Shown piece by piece: positions 46,380 through 55,359 of a stretch of 64,000 bases of DNA. How positions within the stretch are numbered: position 1 is the first letter of the stretch; each line of letters starts with the position of its first letter. The position numbers and the translations under genes are program-made. Source of the stretch: Paenibacillus guangzhouensis (GTDB lineage: Bacteria > Bacillota > Bacilli > Paenibacillales > Paenibacillaceae); assembly GCF_009363075.1 (NCBI RefSeq), contig NZ_CP045293.1:6597501-6661500 (forward strand), given 5' to 3'. The notes beneath the pieces were generated by a model. The model had not been told where the DNA came from, did not search any database, and worked only from the letters and a program-made list of their open reading frames with translations.

Positions 46380-47009
46380 CTATGTGTGACGCGATTGCTC
46401 AGCAATGCCAACCCAAAATAAATCAACGACCGCTCTGGCGAGTTCTTCTTGCGTAGTGATCTGTTCAAGCGCGTTTTCACTATTTCCTAACATTACGAGC
46501 GAAGAGAAGGCATGCGCTAAGAATATGGCATTGCCTTGACGGATCTGTCCTTGGTTCATCGCCATTTGAAAATACTCTGCCAGTGAGATGTGAATATCCA
46601 TCTCGGCTTGACGGATGCGCCCATATTGTTCGTCCGTCAAATGAGGCCTCGCTTCACGGAGCATCGTCTCCATATCGACATGTGACTTCATCATTTTCGC
46701 CTTGGCGACACGCTCGAGCCTAAGGCGAAAATCGTCTTTTTCTTCGAGAATGCGAAGGGTGCTACGCCGAGCGATTTGCAGCATGAATACAACCGCAGCG
46801 GTGAATAATTCGGCTTTACTCGTAAAGTAATAATAGATGCTTGCTTTTGTCACTTCGCAGACTTTGGCGATCTGTTGAAGAGAGATCGGCTCGTAACCGT
46901 TTTCCATAAATAAATTGGCGGCTGTTCGCAGAATATGTTCTTGAAGCGGGATGCTTTGCTCGGTTTGCTTAGGTCTGCCTGGTGCCCGTTGCGGTTTTAT
47001 GTTCTTCAT
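46380..47009 (-). CDS. TetR family transcriptional regulator
   Basis: A 209-residue regulator. The N-terminal TetR HTH (about residues 22-72) reads ILRTAANLFMENGYEPISLQ, QIAKVCEVTKASIYYYFTSK. The C-terminal ligand-binding domain is helical and not recognisable in detail. RBS TAGGAGG. It is divergently transcribed from the MMPL transporter gene with a 109-nt AT-rich intergenic region, so it most likely represses that gene and itself. Confidence 0.92.
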   Translation of the reverse strand: MKNIKPQRAPGRPKQTEQSIPLQEHILRTAANLFMENGYEPISLQQIAKVCEVTKASIYYYFTSKAELFTAAVVFMLQIARRSTLRILEEKDDFRLRLERVAKAKMMKSHVDMETMLREARPHLTDEQYGRIRQAEMDIHISLAEYFQMAMNQGQIRQGNAIFLAHAFSSLVMLGNSENALEQITTQEELARAVVDLFWVGIAEQSRHT

Positions 47010-47044
47010 GAAGCCTCCTAAAAGGGGAAAATAAACGAAATCTC

Positions 47045-47073
47045 TTGCAATAATTAACCTTCCGGTATATATA
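47045..47073 (+). promoter_or_regulatory. Promoter of the MMPL transporter gene, TetR/MMPL intergenic region
   Basis: TTGCAA (47045-47050) and TATATA (47068-47073) with 17-nt spacing. The 47040-47100 region is very AT-rich apart from ACCTTCCGGT (47058-47067), a near-palindrome that is a candidate TetR operator overlapping the spacer. Confidence 0.5.
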
Positions 47074-47118
47074 ATATTATAACACGAAATACCAAATTAA
47101 TCATGTGGAGGCGTAAAG

Positions 47119-49344
47119 ATGGGCATAAGAGGATTTATAGGATGGGTATCCGGTTCAAAAGGAAGATGGATCACGTTAATCTTATGGGTTATCGTTGTTG
47201 CGTTGCTAAGCTTCCTATGGCCGGCTGTTAATTCGAAGGAGGCTAACAATGCGCCTAATTTAGCGGATTCGAAGCCGTCTGTTCAAGCTCAGATGATTGC
47301 AGAGCGCGAGTTCCCTAGCGGAGCGGATATTCCAGCTCTTCTGGTCTGGCAACGTTCAGACGGTCTAACTCAGAAAGATCTATTGCAATTGCAGCAATTA
47401 ACCAAACGTTGGGAATCGTCTCCTGTTCTCCACCAGACTTCCGTCATTCCACTACATAAGTTTCCATTGCCAGCCCTTCAATCGCTTTTGTCGGAAGATA
47501 AAACCACCATTGTAGTCTCTGTACTATTCGATAAAGCGGCGGATGCTGACCAACTCAAGGAAGGCGTAACGCAACTGAAAGAGCAGGCAACTGCGGAGTT
47601 TGGAATCAATCCGTTTAACGAAGCTAAGGATTCTGCATTATTAGCGAGAGTTACGGGTCCTGTAGGGATATCCATTGATGCCACGGGATTATTCAGTAAC
47701 GCGGACGTATCCCTCCTTATTGCTACGGTACTGTTAGTGTTAATTATTCTGCTTGTCATCTATAGATCCCCTATTTTAGCACTAATTCCGATTATTGCTG
47801 TTGGCTTCGCGTACGGGGTAGCAAGTCCCATCTTAGGATTTATGGCGGCACAAGGTTGGATTACCGTTGACGCGCAAGCCATATCGATTATGACCGTCCT
47901 GCTCTTCGGAGCCGGAACAGATTATTGTCTATTCCTGATCTCTCACTACAGGCATTTGCTGCAAGAAGAACAAGACAAACGCAAGGCCTTGATCTGTGCA
48001 CTAAAAGGTTCTTCTGGGGCCATTGCGATGAGCGGGTTTACCGTCGTATTATCACTTCTGGTCTTGCTGGTAGCAGAGTATGGTGCTTATCAACGGTTTG
48101 CAGTCCCTTTCAGCTTATCGATTCTCATTATGGGCATTTCGAGCGTCACATTGGTGCCTGCTTTACTTGCCATTTTCGGTCGCGCGTCATTCTATCCATT
48201 CGTCCCTCGCACGCCGGAGATGCAAGCAGAACTGGTTCGGAAAAAAGGAAGAGCGGTTCGGACTACCCCAAGAGCTTCAAAGAATCGAATCGGTCATGCG
48301 GTCATCAAGCGCCCATGGACGATTATAGCAGTAACGGTTATGGTGTTAGGCGGGTTAGCCGCCTATGCTTCTCAGATTACATTCACGTATGATATCCTCT
48401 CATCGTTCCCCTCGAAGATGGAATCGAGAGAAGGATTCGCGATCATCGGTGATAAATTTACCGAAGGGGAGCTAGCTCCGGTACAGGTGCTAGCAGATAC
48501 AGAAGGCAAGACGACCACGTTGTATAAGGATCTTACGTCTCTGCCTTATGTTGATACGGTATCTGAAGCCAAACAAGGCAGGGAAAATAGGAACATCACA
48601 GCTTATGAGGTCACGTTGAAGATGAACCCGTACTCCTTAGAGGCGATGGAGCATATCCCAGATCTGCACGCGGTGGCCGAGCAATCCTTGGCAGCCGCAG
48701 GAATTGCTCAGACCGAAGAGAAAGTATGGATCGGTGGGCAGACGGCAACGCAATACGACACGAAAGTGACAGGAGACAGGGATACGGCCGTCGTGTTGCC
48801 GATTGTGATCGGATTGATTTCGATCCTGCTGCTTGTATACTTGCGATCCGTTACTGCAATGCTGTATCTGATCGCAACGGTTGTTTTATCCTATTTCTCG
48901 GCGCTTGGTTTAGGGTGGATCATCTTGCACGTTGGTTTTGGTGTAGATGCCATTCAAGGCGCTATTCCTTTGTACGCTTTTGTTTTCCTTGTCGCTTTAG
49001 GTGAGGATTACAATATTTTCATGGTATCGCGGATTTGGCAGAAGCGTCATAAGATGTCGCTTAAGCAGGCGATTGCAGAAGGCGTAGGTGAGACGGGTTC
49101 GGTCATAACTTCGGCAGGTTTGATTCTAGCAGGTACATTCGCTGTCTTGGCTACGCTACCGATTCAAGTTCTTGTACAATTCGGCACCGTTACGGCCGTA
49201 GGCGTTCTTTTGGATACCTTCATCGTTCGTCCGTTTTTAGTTCCGGCGATTACGGCGGTATTCGGTAAAGCAGCTTTCTGGCCAGCAAAATTGTCGGATG
49301 TGGAGATACGCACGGAGGATTTTGAAGCTGTAAATCAATCGTAA
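47119..49344 (+). CDS. MMPL (RND superfamily) transporter
   Basis: A 741-residue membrane protein with the duplicated MMPL/YdfJ layout: one helix, an extracytoplasmic loop (about residues 35-190), five helices, a second N-terminal-type helix near 400, another loop (about 425-550) and five helices. Family motifs include ISIMTVLLFGAGTDYCLFLISHY in the first half and LVALGEDYNIFMVSRIW in the second, with the proton-relay acidic residues present. Such proteins export lipids, siderophores or drugs; the substrate is unknown. RBS TGGAGG. Likely controlled by the divergent TetR regulator. Confidence 0.93.
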   Translation: MGIRGFIGWVSGSKGRWITLILWVIVVALLSFLWPAVNSKEANNAPNLADSKPSVQAQMIAEREFPSGADIPALLVWQRSDGLTQKDLLQLQQLTKRWESSPVLHQTSVIPLHKFPLPALQSLLSEDKTTIVVSVLFDKAADADQLKEGVTQLKEQATAEFGINPFNEAKDSALLARVTGPVGISIDATGLFSNADVSLLIATVLLVLIILLVIYRSPILALIPIIAVGFAYGVASPILGFMAAQGWITVDAQAISIMTVLLFGAGTDYCLFLISHYRHLLQEEQDKRKALICALKGSSGAIAMSGFTVVLSLLVLLVAEYGAYQRFAVPFSLSILIMGISSVTLVPALLAIFGRASFYPFVPRTPEMQAELVRKKGRAVRTTPRASKNRIGHAVIKRPWTIIAVTVMVLGGLAAYASQITFTYDILSSFPSKMESREGFAIIGDKFTEGELAPVQVLADTEGKTTTLYKDLTSLPYVDTVSEAKQGRENRNITAYEVTLKMNPYSLEAMEHIPDLHAVAEQSLAAAGIAQTEEKVWIGGQTATQYDTKVTGDRDTAVVLPIVIGLISILLLVYLRSVTAMLYLIATVVLSYFSALGLGWIILHVGFGVDAIQGAIPLYAFVFLVALGEDYNIFMVSRIWQKRHKMSLKQAIAEGVGETGSVITSAGLILAGTFAVLATLPIQVLVQFGTVTAVGVLLDTFIVRPFLVPAITAVFGKAAFWPAKLSDVEIRTEDFEAVNQS

Positions 49345-49350
49345 ACGAGC

Positions 49351-49389
49351 AAAAAAACCAGCTCCGCAGTTTCCGGAGCTGGTTTTTTA
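49351..49389. terminator. Bidirectional terminator between the MMPL gene and nadK
   Basis: AAAAAACCAGCTCCG / CGGAGCTGGTTTTTT, a near-perfect stem with A- and T-runs, serving both converging genes. The nadK stop overlaps its 3' side. Confidence 0.95.
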
Positions 49390-50202
49390 ATGAAAATCCT
49401 GTCCGATAAAGGCTTGTTTGACGCGATGCCAAAAAGGAAATGGACGAAAGCGAGCAAAGCTAACCTTCTGGGGCGATACGGCACAGCGGATGGATTGTAA
49501 TTGATCAACCGCGATCGTTAAATGATCAAGTGATAACATAAGGCGCTGCGTTTTGCTGGAGTAAATATCGCAGTGATGATGTTTTGGCAGGATCAGAGAC
49601 GAACCTAACGTGCGATAAACCCGATTGTTAATGGAGGCAATCTCTGCGATTTGCAGCGCTTCAATGCTCGGATGGATGAGAGCGCCGCCAACACTCTTGT
49701 TATAAGCTGTACTTCCAGATGGGGTAGAGATACAGATGCCGTCCCCCCGGAACATCTCGAATGGTTGATCATTGATGTCGATTTGGGCGACGAGTGTTCC
49801 GTCTACTCCCTTTAGCGTAAATTCATTTAAAACCTGATATTTCTGAGCGCCGTGTTCACTGACAATCTCCAGTTCGATGACCGGATATTGGACGATGCGA
49901 GGGGTAATGGAATCAGGCAGCTTCGTACCTGCCATTAAGTTCACGAGCTGCTCCAGTTCATTGGCCTGCCAGTCTGCATAGAAGCCCAAATGCCCGGTAT
50001 GTACCCCGACAAATGCAATCCGATCCAATTGATCGCTGTATTTATGGAAAGCATGCAGCATCGTGCCATCGCCGCCGATAGATACGACAACTTCAGGGGA
50101 CTCCTCATCAAATTGCATACCGAGCTCAGCAGCCATGCGATGGAAGTTCTCTGTTAGTTGGTTGGATACTTCATCACTTCGATTTTGCACATTGTATCTC
50201 AA
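49387..50202 (-). CDS. nadK: NAD kinase
   Basis: Phosphorylates NAD to NADP. At 271 residues it matches the short Bacillus enzyme. Diagnostic motifs are SIGGDGTMLHAF (GGDGT about 43-47), FVGVHTGHLGFYADW, VLNEFTLKG (the NE/D motif) and STPSGSTAYNKSVGGA. Start TTG 50202 has GGAG about 11 nt upstream. The opening MRYNVQNRSDEVSN matches the family N-terminus, which supports this non-ATG start. Like B. subtilis yjbN it lies in a neighbourhood with a truncated globin and pepF. Confidence 0.95.
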   Translation of the reverse strand: MRYNVQNRSDEVSNQLTENFHRMAAELGMQFDEESPEVVVSIGGDGTMLHAFHKYSDQLDRIAFVGVHTGHLGFYADWQANELEQLVNLMAGTKLPDSITPRIVQYPVIELEIVSEHGAQKYQVLNEFTLKGVDGTLVAQIDINDQPFEMFRGDGICISTPSGSTAYNKSVGGALIHPSIEALQIAEIASINNRVYRTLGSSLILPKHHHCDIYSSKTQRLMLSLDHLTIAVDQLQSIRCAVSPQKVSFARFRPFPFWHRVKQAFIGQDFH

Positions 50203-50290
50203 TGGAATAAGAGCTCCTTTGTCTTGTGAAAATAATATGCTTGCTCATTAGATCATAATCAATCTGCAGAGAGAATACAATGTTTGTTTG

Positions 50291-51346
50291 TCAGGATTTG
50301 TAGAATAAGAAGACAAAGATCATGGCGAGCACCCCGTGCGTGAATCGTGCGACGAAAAAAGGCCAATAACGCAAGTTCGTTGCGTTCAGAATACTTGCAA
50401 CTTGGGCATGTACAGATAGCCCTCCCCAGGAGAGGACAAAGGCAGCAACGGCTAGCTTGGTCACGAGCGGAATATCGATTCCTGCCGTTCCGGCAGATTT
50501 TGCACCTAGCGTTACTTCGAAGATCCCGTTCATAATCGACTTCGACATTTCAGGCGGCATACCGAATAACCCTAAGATCGACTGAATCAGATTGTACATC
50601 CCATTCATGACATGCGCGGAGGTAAGTAATTCGAGAATGACAGAGAAAAAAACAACAAGCCCACCGACGACCATCATGAGTTTGAGCGAGGATTGGAGGG
50701 ATTCACTCAATAGCTTTCCGAGATCTCGACCATCACGAAGTCGTGCCTGATGCATTGCGCGAATGGCTAGTCGGATTCGGCTTTCTCGCGCAGATCCGGT
50801 TGAAGATAAAATGGGCTTCGTTGCAGATGAGCGCGCGCCATGAAATCGCATGAGGAAGCCGATGAGGATTCCCGCCCCGTAGTGCGCAAGTGCAAGAATG
50901 GGAGCGACGCGTGCGTCTTGGAAAAACCCCACAGATACAGCACCAATCAGGAAGATGGGGTCTGATGTGGTCGTAAAGGCGACAAGCCGTTCCCCTTCTT
51001 CCCGATTGACTAACTTTTGGTCCCAGAGCTGAGCGGTTAATTTGGCGCCTACTGGGTAGCCGGAGGCGAAGCTGATCGCAACGACGAACCCGCCTGTCCC
51101 AGGAATGCGGAATATCGGGCGCATCAAGGGATCGAGCAGGGTACCTACAAAATGGACAATCCCGAAACCAAGCAGCATCTCAGAGATGACAAAAAAGGGG
51201 AAGAGTGCAGGAAATAGAACATCCCACCAAATCGCAAGGCCGCGAACAGAGGAATCTAAGGTTGCGTGCGGGAAAATGATCATACATACGGCAATTGCGC
51301 ATGCTATCAAAGCTAAAATGGGGGTCATCGTTAATCGTAATCGCAA
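50291..51346 (-). CDS. ylbJ: Sporulation integral membrane protein YlbJ
   Basis: A 351-residue polytopic membrane protein with about eight helices and two gate-like motifs: FPFFVISEMLLGFG with GGFVVAISFASGYPVGAK, and the later WGGLSVHAQVASI. It belongs to the nucleoside-gate YlbJ family, needed for spore cortex formation in B. subtilis. I chose the TTG at 51346 because GGAGG is 8 nt upstream; an ATG at 51367 lies in front of that site. A long hydrophilic loop (about 170-215) is Arg-rich. Confidence 0.9.
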   Translation of the reverse strand: MRLRLTMTPILALIACAIAVCMIIFPHATLDSSVRGLAIWWDVLFPALFPFFVISEMLLGFGIVHFVGTLLDPLMRPIFRIPGTGGFVVAISFASGYPVGAKLTAQLWDQKLVNREEGERLVAFTTTSDPIFLIGAVSVGFFQDARVAPILALAHYGAGILIGFLMRFHGARSSATKPILSSTGSARESRIRLAIRAMHQARLRDGRDLGKLLSESLQSSLKLMMVVGGLVVFFSVILELLTSAHVMNGMYNLIQSILGLFGMPPEMSKSIMNGIFEVTLGAKSAGTAGIDIPLVTKLAVAAFVLSWGGLSVHAQVASILNATNLRYWPFFVARFTHGVLAMIFVFLFYKS

Positions 51347-51453
51347 ATGGGTAAGCCTCCTGCACATCAGAATGTTAGGGTCCTCCTAGCAAATATATGA
51401 AAAAAGCTGGACAATCATGACCTCTGGATCGGACAAGGGTGAAAAAATAGTTA

Positions 51454-51467
51454 AGAAAACGTTTACA
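51454..51467 (+). promoter_or_regulatory. Candidate cre (CcpA) site
   Basis: AGAAAACGTTTACA matches the cre consensus (TGWAARCG-NTNWCA type) except for the first base. It lies about 8 nt upstream of a promoter-like TTTAAT (51475-51480) / TACAAT (51497-51502) pair with 16-nt spacing that would drive the small membrane-peptide gene. Confidence 0.4.
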
Positions 51468-51568
51468 AAACACGTTTAATTTTGCGTATCCTATGCTACA
51501 ATAGAACTATATACGAAAAAAGAGGGGTCAACGGCAGAAATACATTTTTTAGAAAGTGGTGGATGAAG

Positions 51569-51658
51569 ATGAGTCTTGTGGCGGGCATTCTCGTATGTGC
51601 TTTTGTTTATGTTATTAGAGCGTCTTTAACACCCGGCGAAGAAGAGTGGGATAGCTAG
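51569..51658 (+). CDS. Small single-pass membrane peptide (29 aa)
   Basis: A 29-codon frame: MSLVAGILVCAFVYVIRASL followed by TPGEEEWDS. One transmembrane helix (about residues 2-18) is followed by a short acidic tail, the usual look of a small membrane regulatory peptide. GGTGG lies 6 nt before the ATG at 51569; an ATG at 51563 is also possible. A promoter-like pair (51475-51502) sits upstream and a strong terminator (51713-51744) downstream, so this is a self-contained transcription unit. I do not recognise the peptide. Confidence 0.6.
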   Translation: MSLVAGILVCAFVYVIRASLTPGEEEWDS

Positions 51659-51712
51659 CTAGACCTTTAGAACCATGAGTTAGGCTGTTATCTGACTGCC
51701 CGAGGCTATGAG

Positions 51713-51744
51713 GAAATCCGTATCTCTGAGATACGGATTTCTTT
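51713..51744 (+). terminator. Terminator of the small membrane-peptide gene
   Basis: GAAATCCGTATC / GATACGGATTTC perfect 12-bp stem with a 5-nt loop and TTT. Confidence 0.85.
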
Positions 51745-51839
51745 GCGTCGTCTACCCGAGTAACATTTAGCAGATATGCAGCGCGGTTATTTTTGTTATA
51801 ATAATGAGGCAACGAAGATAAAGAAAGGATGGGTGGAAC

Positions 51840-52217
51840 GTGAGATCGTATAATACAATTTACGAAACTTTGGGTGGTGAGGATACTGTTCGTCGCTTGG
51901 TGGCAGCTTTCTATCCACGAGTACAGCGAAATGCTCTGCTCGGACCGCTGTTTCCAGAAGATATTATGCCTGTGCAAGAGAAGCAGTATATGTTCTTGAG
52001 CCAGTTTTTTGGTGGACCTTCTTTATACTCTGATCAGTACGGACACCCGATGATGCGGGCAAGACATATGCATTTTCCGGTGACGAAGGAGCATGCGGAT
52101 GCTTGGCTCCAATGTATGAATGAAGCACTCCAGGAGATTGAGATCGAGGATAGCTTGCGGAATTTTGTAATCGAGAGATTATCGGGTCCAGCTTATCATT
52201 TTGTAAATACACCTTAG
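51840..52217 (+). CDS. yjbI: Truncated haemoglobin (group II, YjbI-like)
   Basis: A 125-residue 2-on-2 globin that binds haem and O2 or NO in the cytosol. Key features are LVAAFYPRVQ (B-helix Tyr25 in FYP), LLGPLFPED, YMFLSQFFGGPSLYSDQYG and the proximal histidine in RARHMHFPV. Start is GTG 51840 with AAGGA upstream; a TATAAT at 51797-51802 is a possible -10 element. The DUF2225 gene follows 21 nt later. In B. subtilis yjbI lies near pepF and yjbN, both nearby here. Confidence 0.93.
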   Translation: MRSYNTIYETLGGEDTVRRLVAAFYPRVQRNALLGPLFPEDIMPVQEKQYMFLSQFFGGPSLYSDQYGHPMMRARHMHFPVTKEHADAWLQCMNEALQEIEIEDSLRNFVIERLSGPAYHFVNTP

Positions 52218-52238
52218 ATTGATTTGGAGGCAAGACAC

Positions 52239-52949
52239 ATGGCGCTCGAACCGCTTTATCAAATTAAAGTGAAATGTATTTTCTGTGAAATGGAATTTCG
52301 TACTTCACGTGTACGCCAAAGTCTGAAGAAACCGTACAAGACCGATACCGACTTCTGCTCGCATTATAAGGAAGCGAATCCGGACTATTATGTCGTACGG
52401 GTCTGTCCGAATTGCGGCTATGCTTCGACGGAGAACTCTACAGAAAAATTATCCGATAAGCAGCGTACGGCATTTGCCAAGCAAATTCAGCCGCGTTGGG
52501 TCCAGCGTGATTATGGCGGAGAACGTACGTGGGAGAAAGCGCTGGAGACTTACCAGCTTGCGCTTTTATGTGCACAGGCCATCGAAGATTCTGAACGTCT
52601 CATCGCCAGCCTGCTGCAGCATATTGCTTGGCTCTTCCGGTATCAAGGAAACAGAGATCAAGAGCAGCGATTCTTGAATTTCTCGCTAGAAGCGTACATA
52701 CGTGTCTATGAACTGGATGGCGTTGGGGCGAATAACGCGAGGCTGTTGTACCTCATCGGTGAATTGTATCGTCGTGTAGGCAATAATCATGAGGCAGTGA
52801 AATGGTTCTCTCGTGTAATCAACGACAAGAATATTATGGACTCTGCAATGATCCATGCGTCGCGTGAACAATGGAAGCTTCTACGTGAAGAGATGCAGGC
52901 GCAAGGCGAGCACTTGGAACTCACGGAAGAAATGAAAGAAGCGAAGTAA
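52239..52949 (+). CDS. DUF2225 zinc-binding protein
   Basis: A 236-residue cytosolic protein. The N-terminal part has two CxxC pairs (CIFC near residue 12 and CPNC near 55), a probable zinc site. It is followed by TPR-like helices (ALETYQLALLCAQAIEDSER, then LLYLIGELYRRVGNNHEAVK). This is the DUF2225 family, common in Firmicutes and of unknown function. ATG 52239 has GGAGG 8 nt upstream. Likely co-transcribed with the globin gene. Confidence 0.88.
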   Translation: MALEPLYQIKVKCIFCEMEFRTSRVRQSLKKPYKTDTDFCSHYKEANPDYYVVRVCPNCGYASTENSTEKLSDKQRTAFAKQIQPRWVQRDYGGERTWEKALETYQLALLCAQAIEDSERLIASLLQHIAWLFRYQGNRDQEQRFLNFSLEAYIRVYELDGVGANNARLLYLIGELYRRVGNNHEAVKWFSRVINDKNIMDSAMIHASREQWKLLREEMQAQGEHLELTEEMKEAK

Positions 52950-52975
52950 CCAGCTGCTGGCATACATAATGGACG

Positions 52976-53038
52976 CAACAAAAAGCCGCATTTGCACCAA
53001 GATAATGGGATATCCGGGTTTGGATTGCGGCTTTGTTG
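52976..53038. terminator. Long hairpin between converging genes, probable terminator
   Basis: CAACAAAAAGCCGCA (52976-52990) pairs with TGCGGCTTTGTTG (53026-53038), two A's bulged, around a loop that has further CCAA/TTGG pairing. T-runs are short, so efficiency is uncertain. Confidence 0.5.
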
Positions 53039-53060
53039 TGTCTATATCTTGAATTCGTGT

Positions 53061-53300
53061 CTAACGGCGACCTCGTAACGGTTCCGATGCGAGCAGGTAG
53101 TCATGATCCGTATCGACCAAGGTTACGCGATGCGAGCAGCAGGGGAAGACGAGGAGCTTCTTCTTCCCGTCATGAATGTCTTGGAGTTCACTCGGTTTCA
53201 GAGGTAAGAGGACATTTTCCTTGCTGCAGAACGGGCATGCGTGGATATAAATGTCGTTCATGATCTGTTCATAAGGCCATGTATTTTCGAACGGTATCAT
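53061..53300 (-). CDS. Small putative zinc-binding protein
   Basis: A 79-residue protein with CPFC (about residues 22-25) and a later CC pair with an adjacent His (PCCSHRV), which together could bind one zinc. I do not recognise the family. The ATG at 53300 overlaps the stop of the upstream YycC-like gene (ATGA) and has GAGGA upstream within that gene, so the two form a translationally coupled operon. Confidence 0.75.
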   Translation of the reverse strand: MIPFENTWPYEQIMNDIYIHACPFCSKENVLLPLKPSELQDIHDGKKKLLVFPCCSHRVTLVDTDHDYLLASEPLRGRR

Positions 53301-53467
53301 TGCTTATCCTCTTTAGCCGGGGTTTCGTCAGCGGCGTCAGCTTTAGCAAGCTCAGCGATTTTCTGCATCAGAATATGTTGGGGCATATGCATTAAATGCT
53401 CAAGCGGAACACCCAGCTTCTTAGACAATGCGATAGCGGTTTCCGGCGATATTTGTAAAGGTTTCAT
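53297..53467 (-). CDS. YycC-like small protein (56 aa)
   Basis: A 56-residue protein, too short for ordinary gene finding cut-offs: MKPLQISPETAIALSKKLGV then PLEHLMHMPQHILMQKIAEL and an acidic tail. This helical sequence matches my memory of the YycC family, whose function is unknown. GGAGG lies 6 nt before the ATG at 53467. First gene of a two-gene minus-strand operon with the zinc-binding protein. Divergent from pepF with a ~106-nt gap. Confidence 0.75.
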   Translation of the reverse strand: MKPLQISPETAIALSKKLGVPLEHLMHMPQHILMQKIAELAKADAADETPAKEDKQ

Positions 53468-53573
53468 ATGGTTCCTCCTTCATGGGACAATCATTCGGAT
53501 TGACTTCATGCAATGAAATGCAATTCCAGTATACCATTCATCAGAAATGGACAAAAGGACAGGTGAAAAATTC

Positions 53574-55355
53574 ATGCAACAACCATTACAACAAACGTGG
53601 GATTTAGAATCCATCTTTGCAGGGGGTTCTTCTTCGGATGCGTTTTCCCAATTTCTAATTCAGATTGAAAGTGATATTAAATCACTGCAAGAACAGCTTA
53701 CTTCTGGTGCTGGCTCTATGGATGTGAATATATTCAAAACTTCACTTCAATCCCTTCAAGATATTACACTGCGTGTTCGTGAGGCCGGATCCTTCACTTC
53801 ATGTCTAACAGCAGAGAACCAGAAGGATAAAAAAGCGACGATGCTCGTAGGGCGCGTAACAACAATCAATGCGCAGCTACTGTCCGTCATGACGGTATTC
53901 GATGAGCAGATTCGTTCCTTGGATGATGCGGTATGGGGCGAGTGGCTGAAACAGCCGGAAATCGCTGAAGTTGCATTCAATTTGAACGAGCGCCGTGAGT
54001 GGGCCAAAGAAAAGCTCTCTCCTGAACTCGAAGCGCTCGCAGGAGATCTTGCGGTTTCCGGTTATCATGCCTGGGGAGAATTGTATAACACGATCGTCGG
54101 CAGCGTACAGATTCCTTGGCAGGAAGGCGAGAAGACATTGCAGTTGTCCGCAGGTCAGGCCTACAATAAATTGTCCGATGGCAGCAGCGAAGTTCGTGCC
54201 GAGATGTTCAAGAAATGGGAAGAGGCTTGGGGTGAGAAAGCAGACTTCTGCGGCGATGCATTAAACCACTTGGCAGGGTTCCGTCTGAAATTATATGAGA
54301 AACGCGGATGGGATTCGATTCTTAAGGAACCGCTTGCCATTAACCGCATGTCTGAAGAGACATTGAATGTCATGTGGGATGTCATCATTAAGAATAAGCC
54401 GGTTTTCGTCGAATATCTGAATCGCAAAGCAAAGCTTCTCGGTACGGAACGCCTTAGCTGGGTAGATGTCGAGGCGCCAGTTGGAGCATCGAGCCAATTG
54501 ATCTCTTATGATGAGGGTGCGAAGATCATTGAAGAGCAGTTCCGTAAATTCAGTCCTAAATTGGCGGATTTCACCGTCCAAGCATTCGAGAAGCGTTGGA
54601 TTGAAGCCGAAGACCGCGCAGGCAAACGCCCTGGCGGATTCTGTACTTCGCTGCCAGTAAGCAAAGAGACACGGATCTTCATGACGTATGCAGGAACACC
54701 ATCGAATGTATCGACTTTAGCACATGAGCTAGGACATGCGTATCATCAATATGTGACGGATGGCTTGCCGGCGATGGCGCAAGAATACGCAATGAATGTA
54801 GCGGAGACGGCTTCAACGTTCGCAGAATTGATCGTATCTGATTCAGTTGTGAAGATGGCGAAGAATAGCGATGAGAAGCTGGCATTGCTCGAGAATAAAA
54901 TCCAGAACTCCATCGCATTCTTCATGAATATTCATGCACGATTCCTGTTCGAGACACGTTTCTATGCGAAGCGTAAAGAGGGACTCGTCGGGGTAGAGGA
55001 ATTGAATGAGCTGATGGTGACGGCTCAGAAGGAAGCTTATTGTGATGCGTTGTCCGAATACCATCCACATTTCTGGGCGTCGAAGCTTCATTTCTACATT
55101 ACGGATGTGCCGTTCTATAACTTCCCGTACACGTTCGGATATTTGTTCAGCGCGGGAATCTATGCTCAAGCATTGCAAGAAGGCGCAGCATTCGAGCAGC
55201 GTTATATCGACTTGCTTCGTGACACAGCACGTATGACCGTTGAAGAATTGGCTCAGAAGCATCTCGGGGTTGATCTGACGAAGCCGGATTTTTGGCAAAA
55301 AGCAGTTGATCTCGCAATCGCCGATGTTCGTGAATTCATGGCCATGACGGAGTAA
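53574..55355 (+). CDS. pepF: Oligoendopeptidase F (M3B family)
   Basis: A 593-residue cytosolic zinc metallopeptidase that degrades oligopeptides. The HExxH zinc motif is HELGH starting near residue 384, within STLAHELGHAYHQY, and the third ligand lies in the downstream MNVAETASTFAE. Length is normal for the M3B clade. I chose the ATG at 53574 with AGGTGA 7 nt upstream; the ATG at 53547 has no ribosome binding site. A GNAT gene follows 4 nt after the stop, so the pair is co-transcribed. It may process peptides imported by the Dpp/Opp-type system. Confidence 0.94.
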   Translation: MQQPLQQTWDLESIFAGGSSSDAFSQFLIQIESDIKSLQEQLTSGAGSMDVNIFKTSLQSLQDITLRVREAGSFTSCLTAENQKDKKATMLVGRVTTINAQLLSVMTVFDEQIRSLDDAVWGEWLKQPEIAEVAFNLNERREWAKEKLSPELEALAGDLAVSGYHAWGELYNTIVGSVQIPWQEGEKTLQLSAGQAYNKLSDGSSEVRAEMFKKWEEAWGEKADFCGDALNHLAGFRLKLYEKRGWDSILKEPLAINRMSEETLNVMWDVIIKNKPVFVEYLNRKAKLLGTERLSWVDVEAPVGASSQLISYDEGAKIIEEQFRKFSPKLADFTVQAFEKRWIEAEDRAGKRPGGFCTSLPVSKETRIFMTYAGTPSNVSTLAHELGHAYHQYVTDGLPAMAQEYAMNVAETASTFAELIVSDSVVKMAKNSDEKLALLENKIQNSIAFFMNIHARFLFETRFYAKRKEGLVGVEELNELMVTAQKEAYCDALSEYHPHFWASKLHFYITDVPFYNFPYTFGYLFSAGIYAQALQEGAAFEQRYIDLLRDTARMTVEELAQKHLGVDLTKPDFWQKAVDLAIADVREFMAMTE

Positions 55356-55359
55356 TGAG

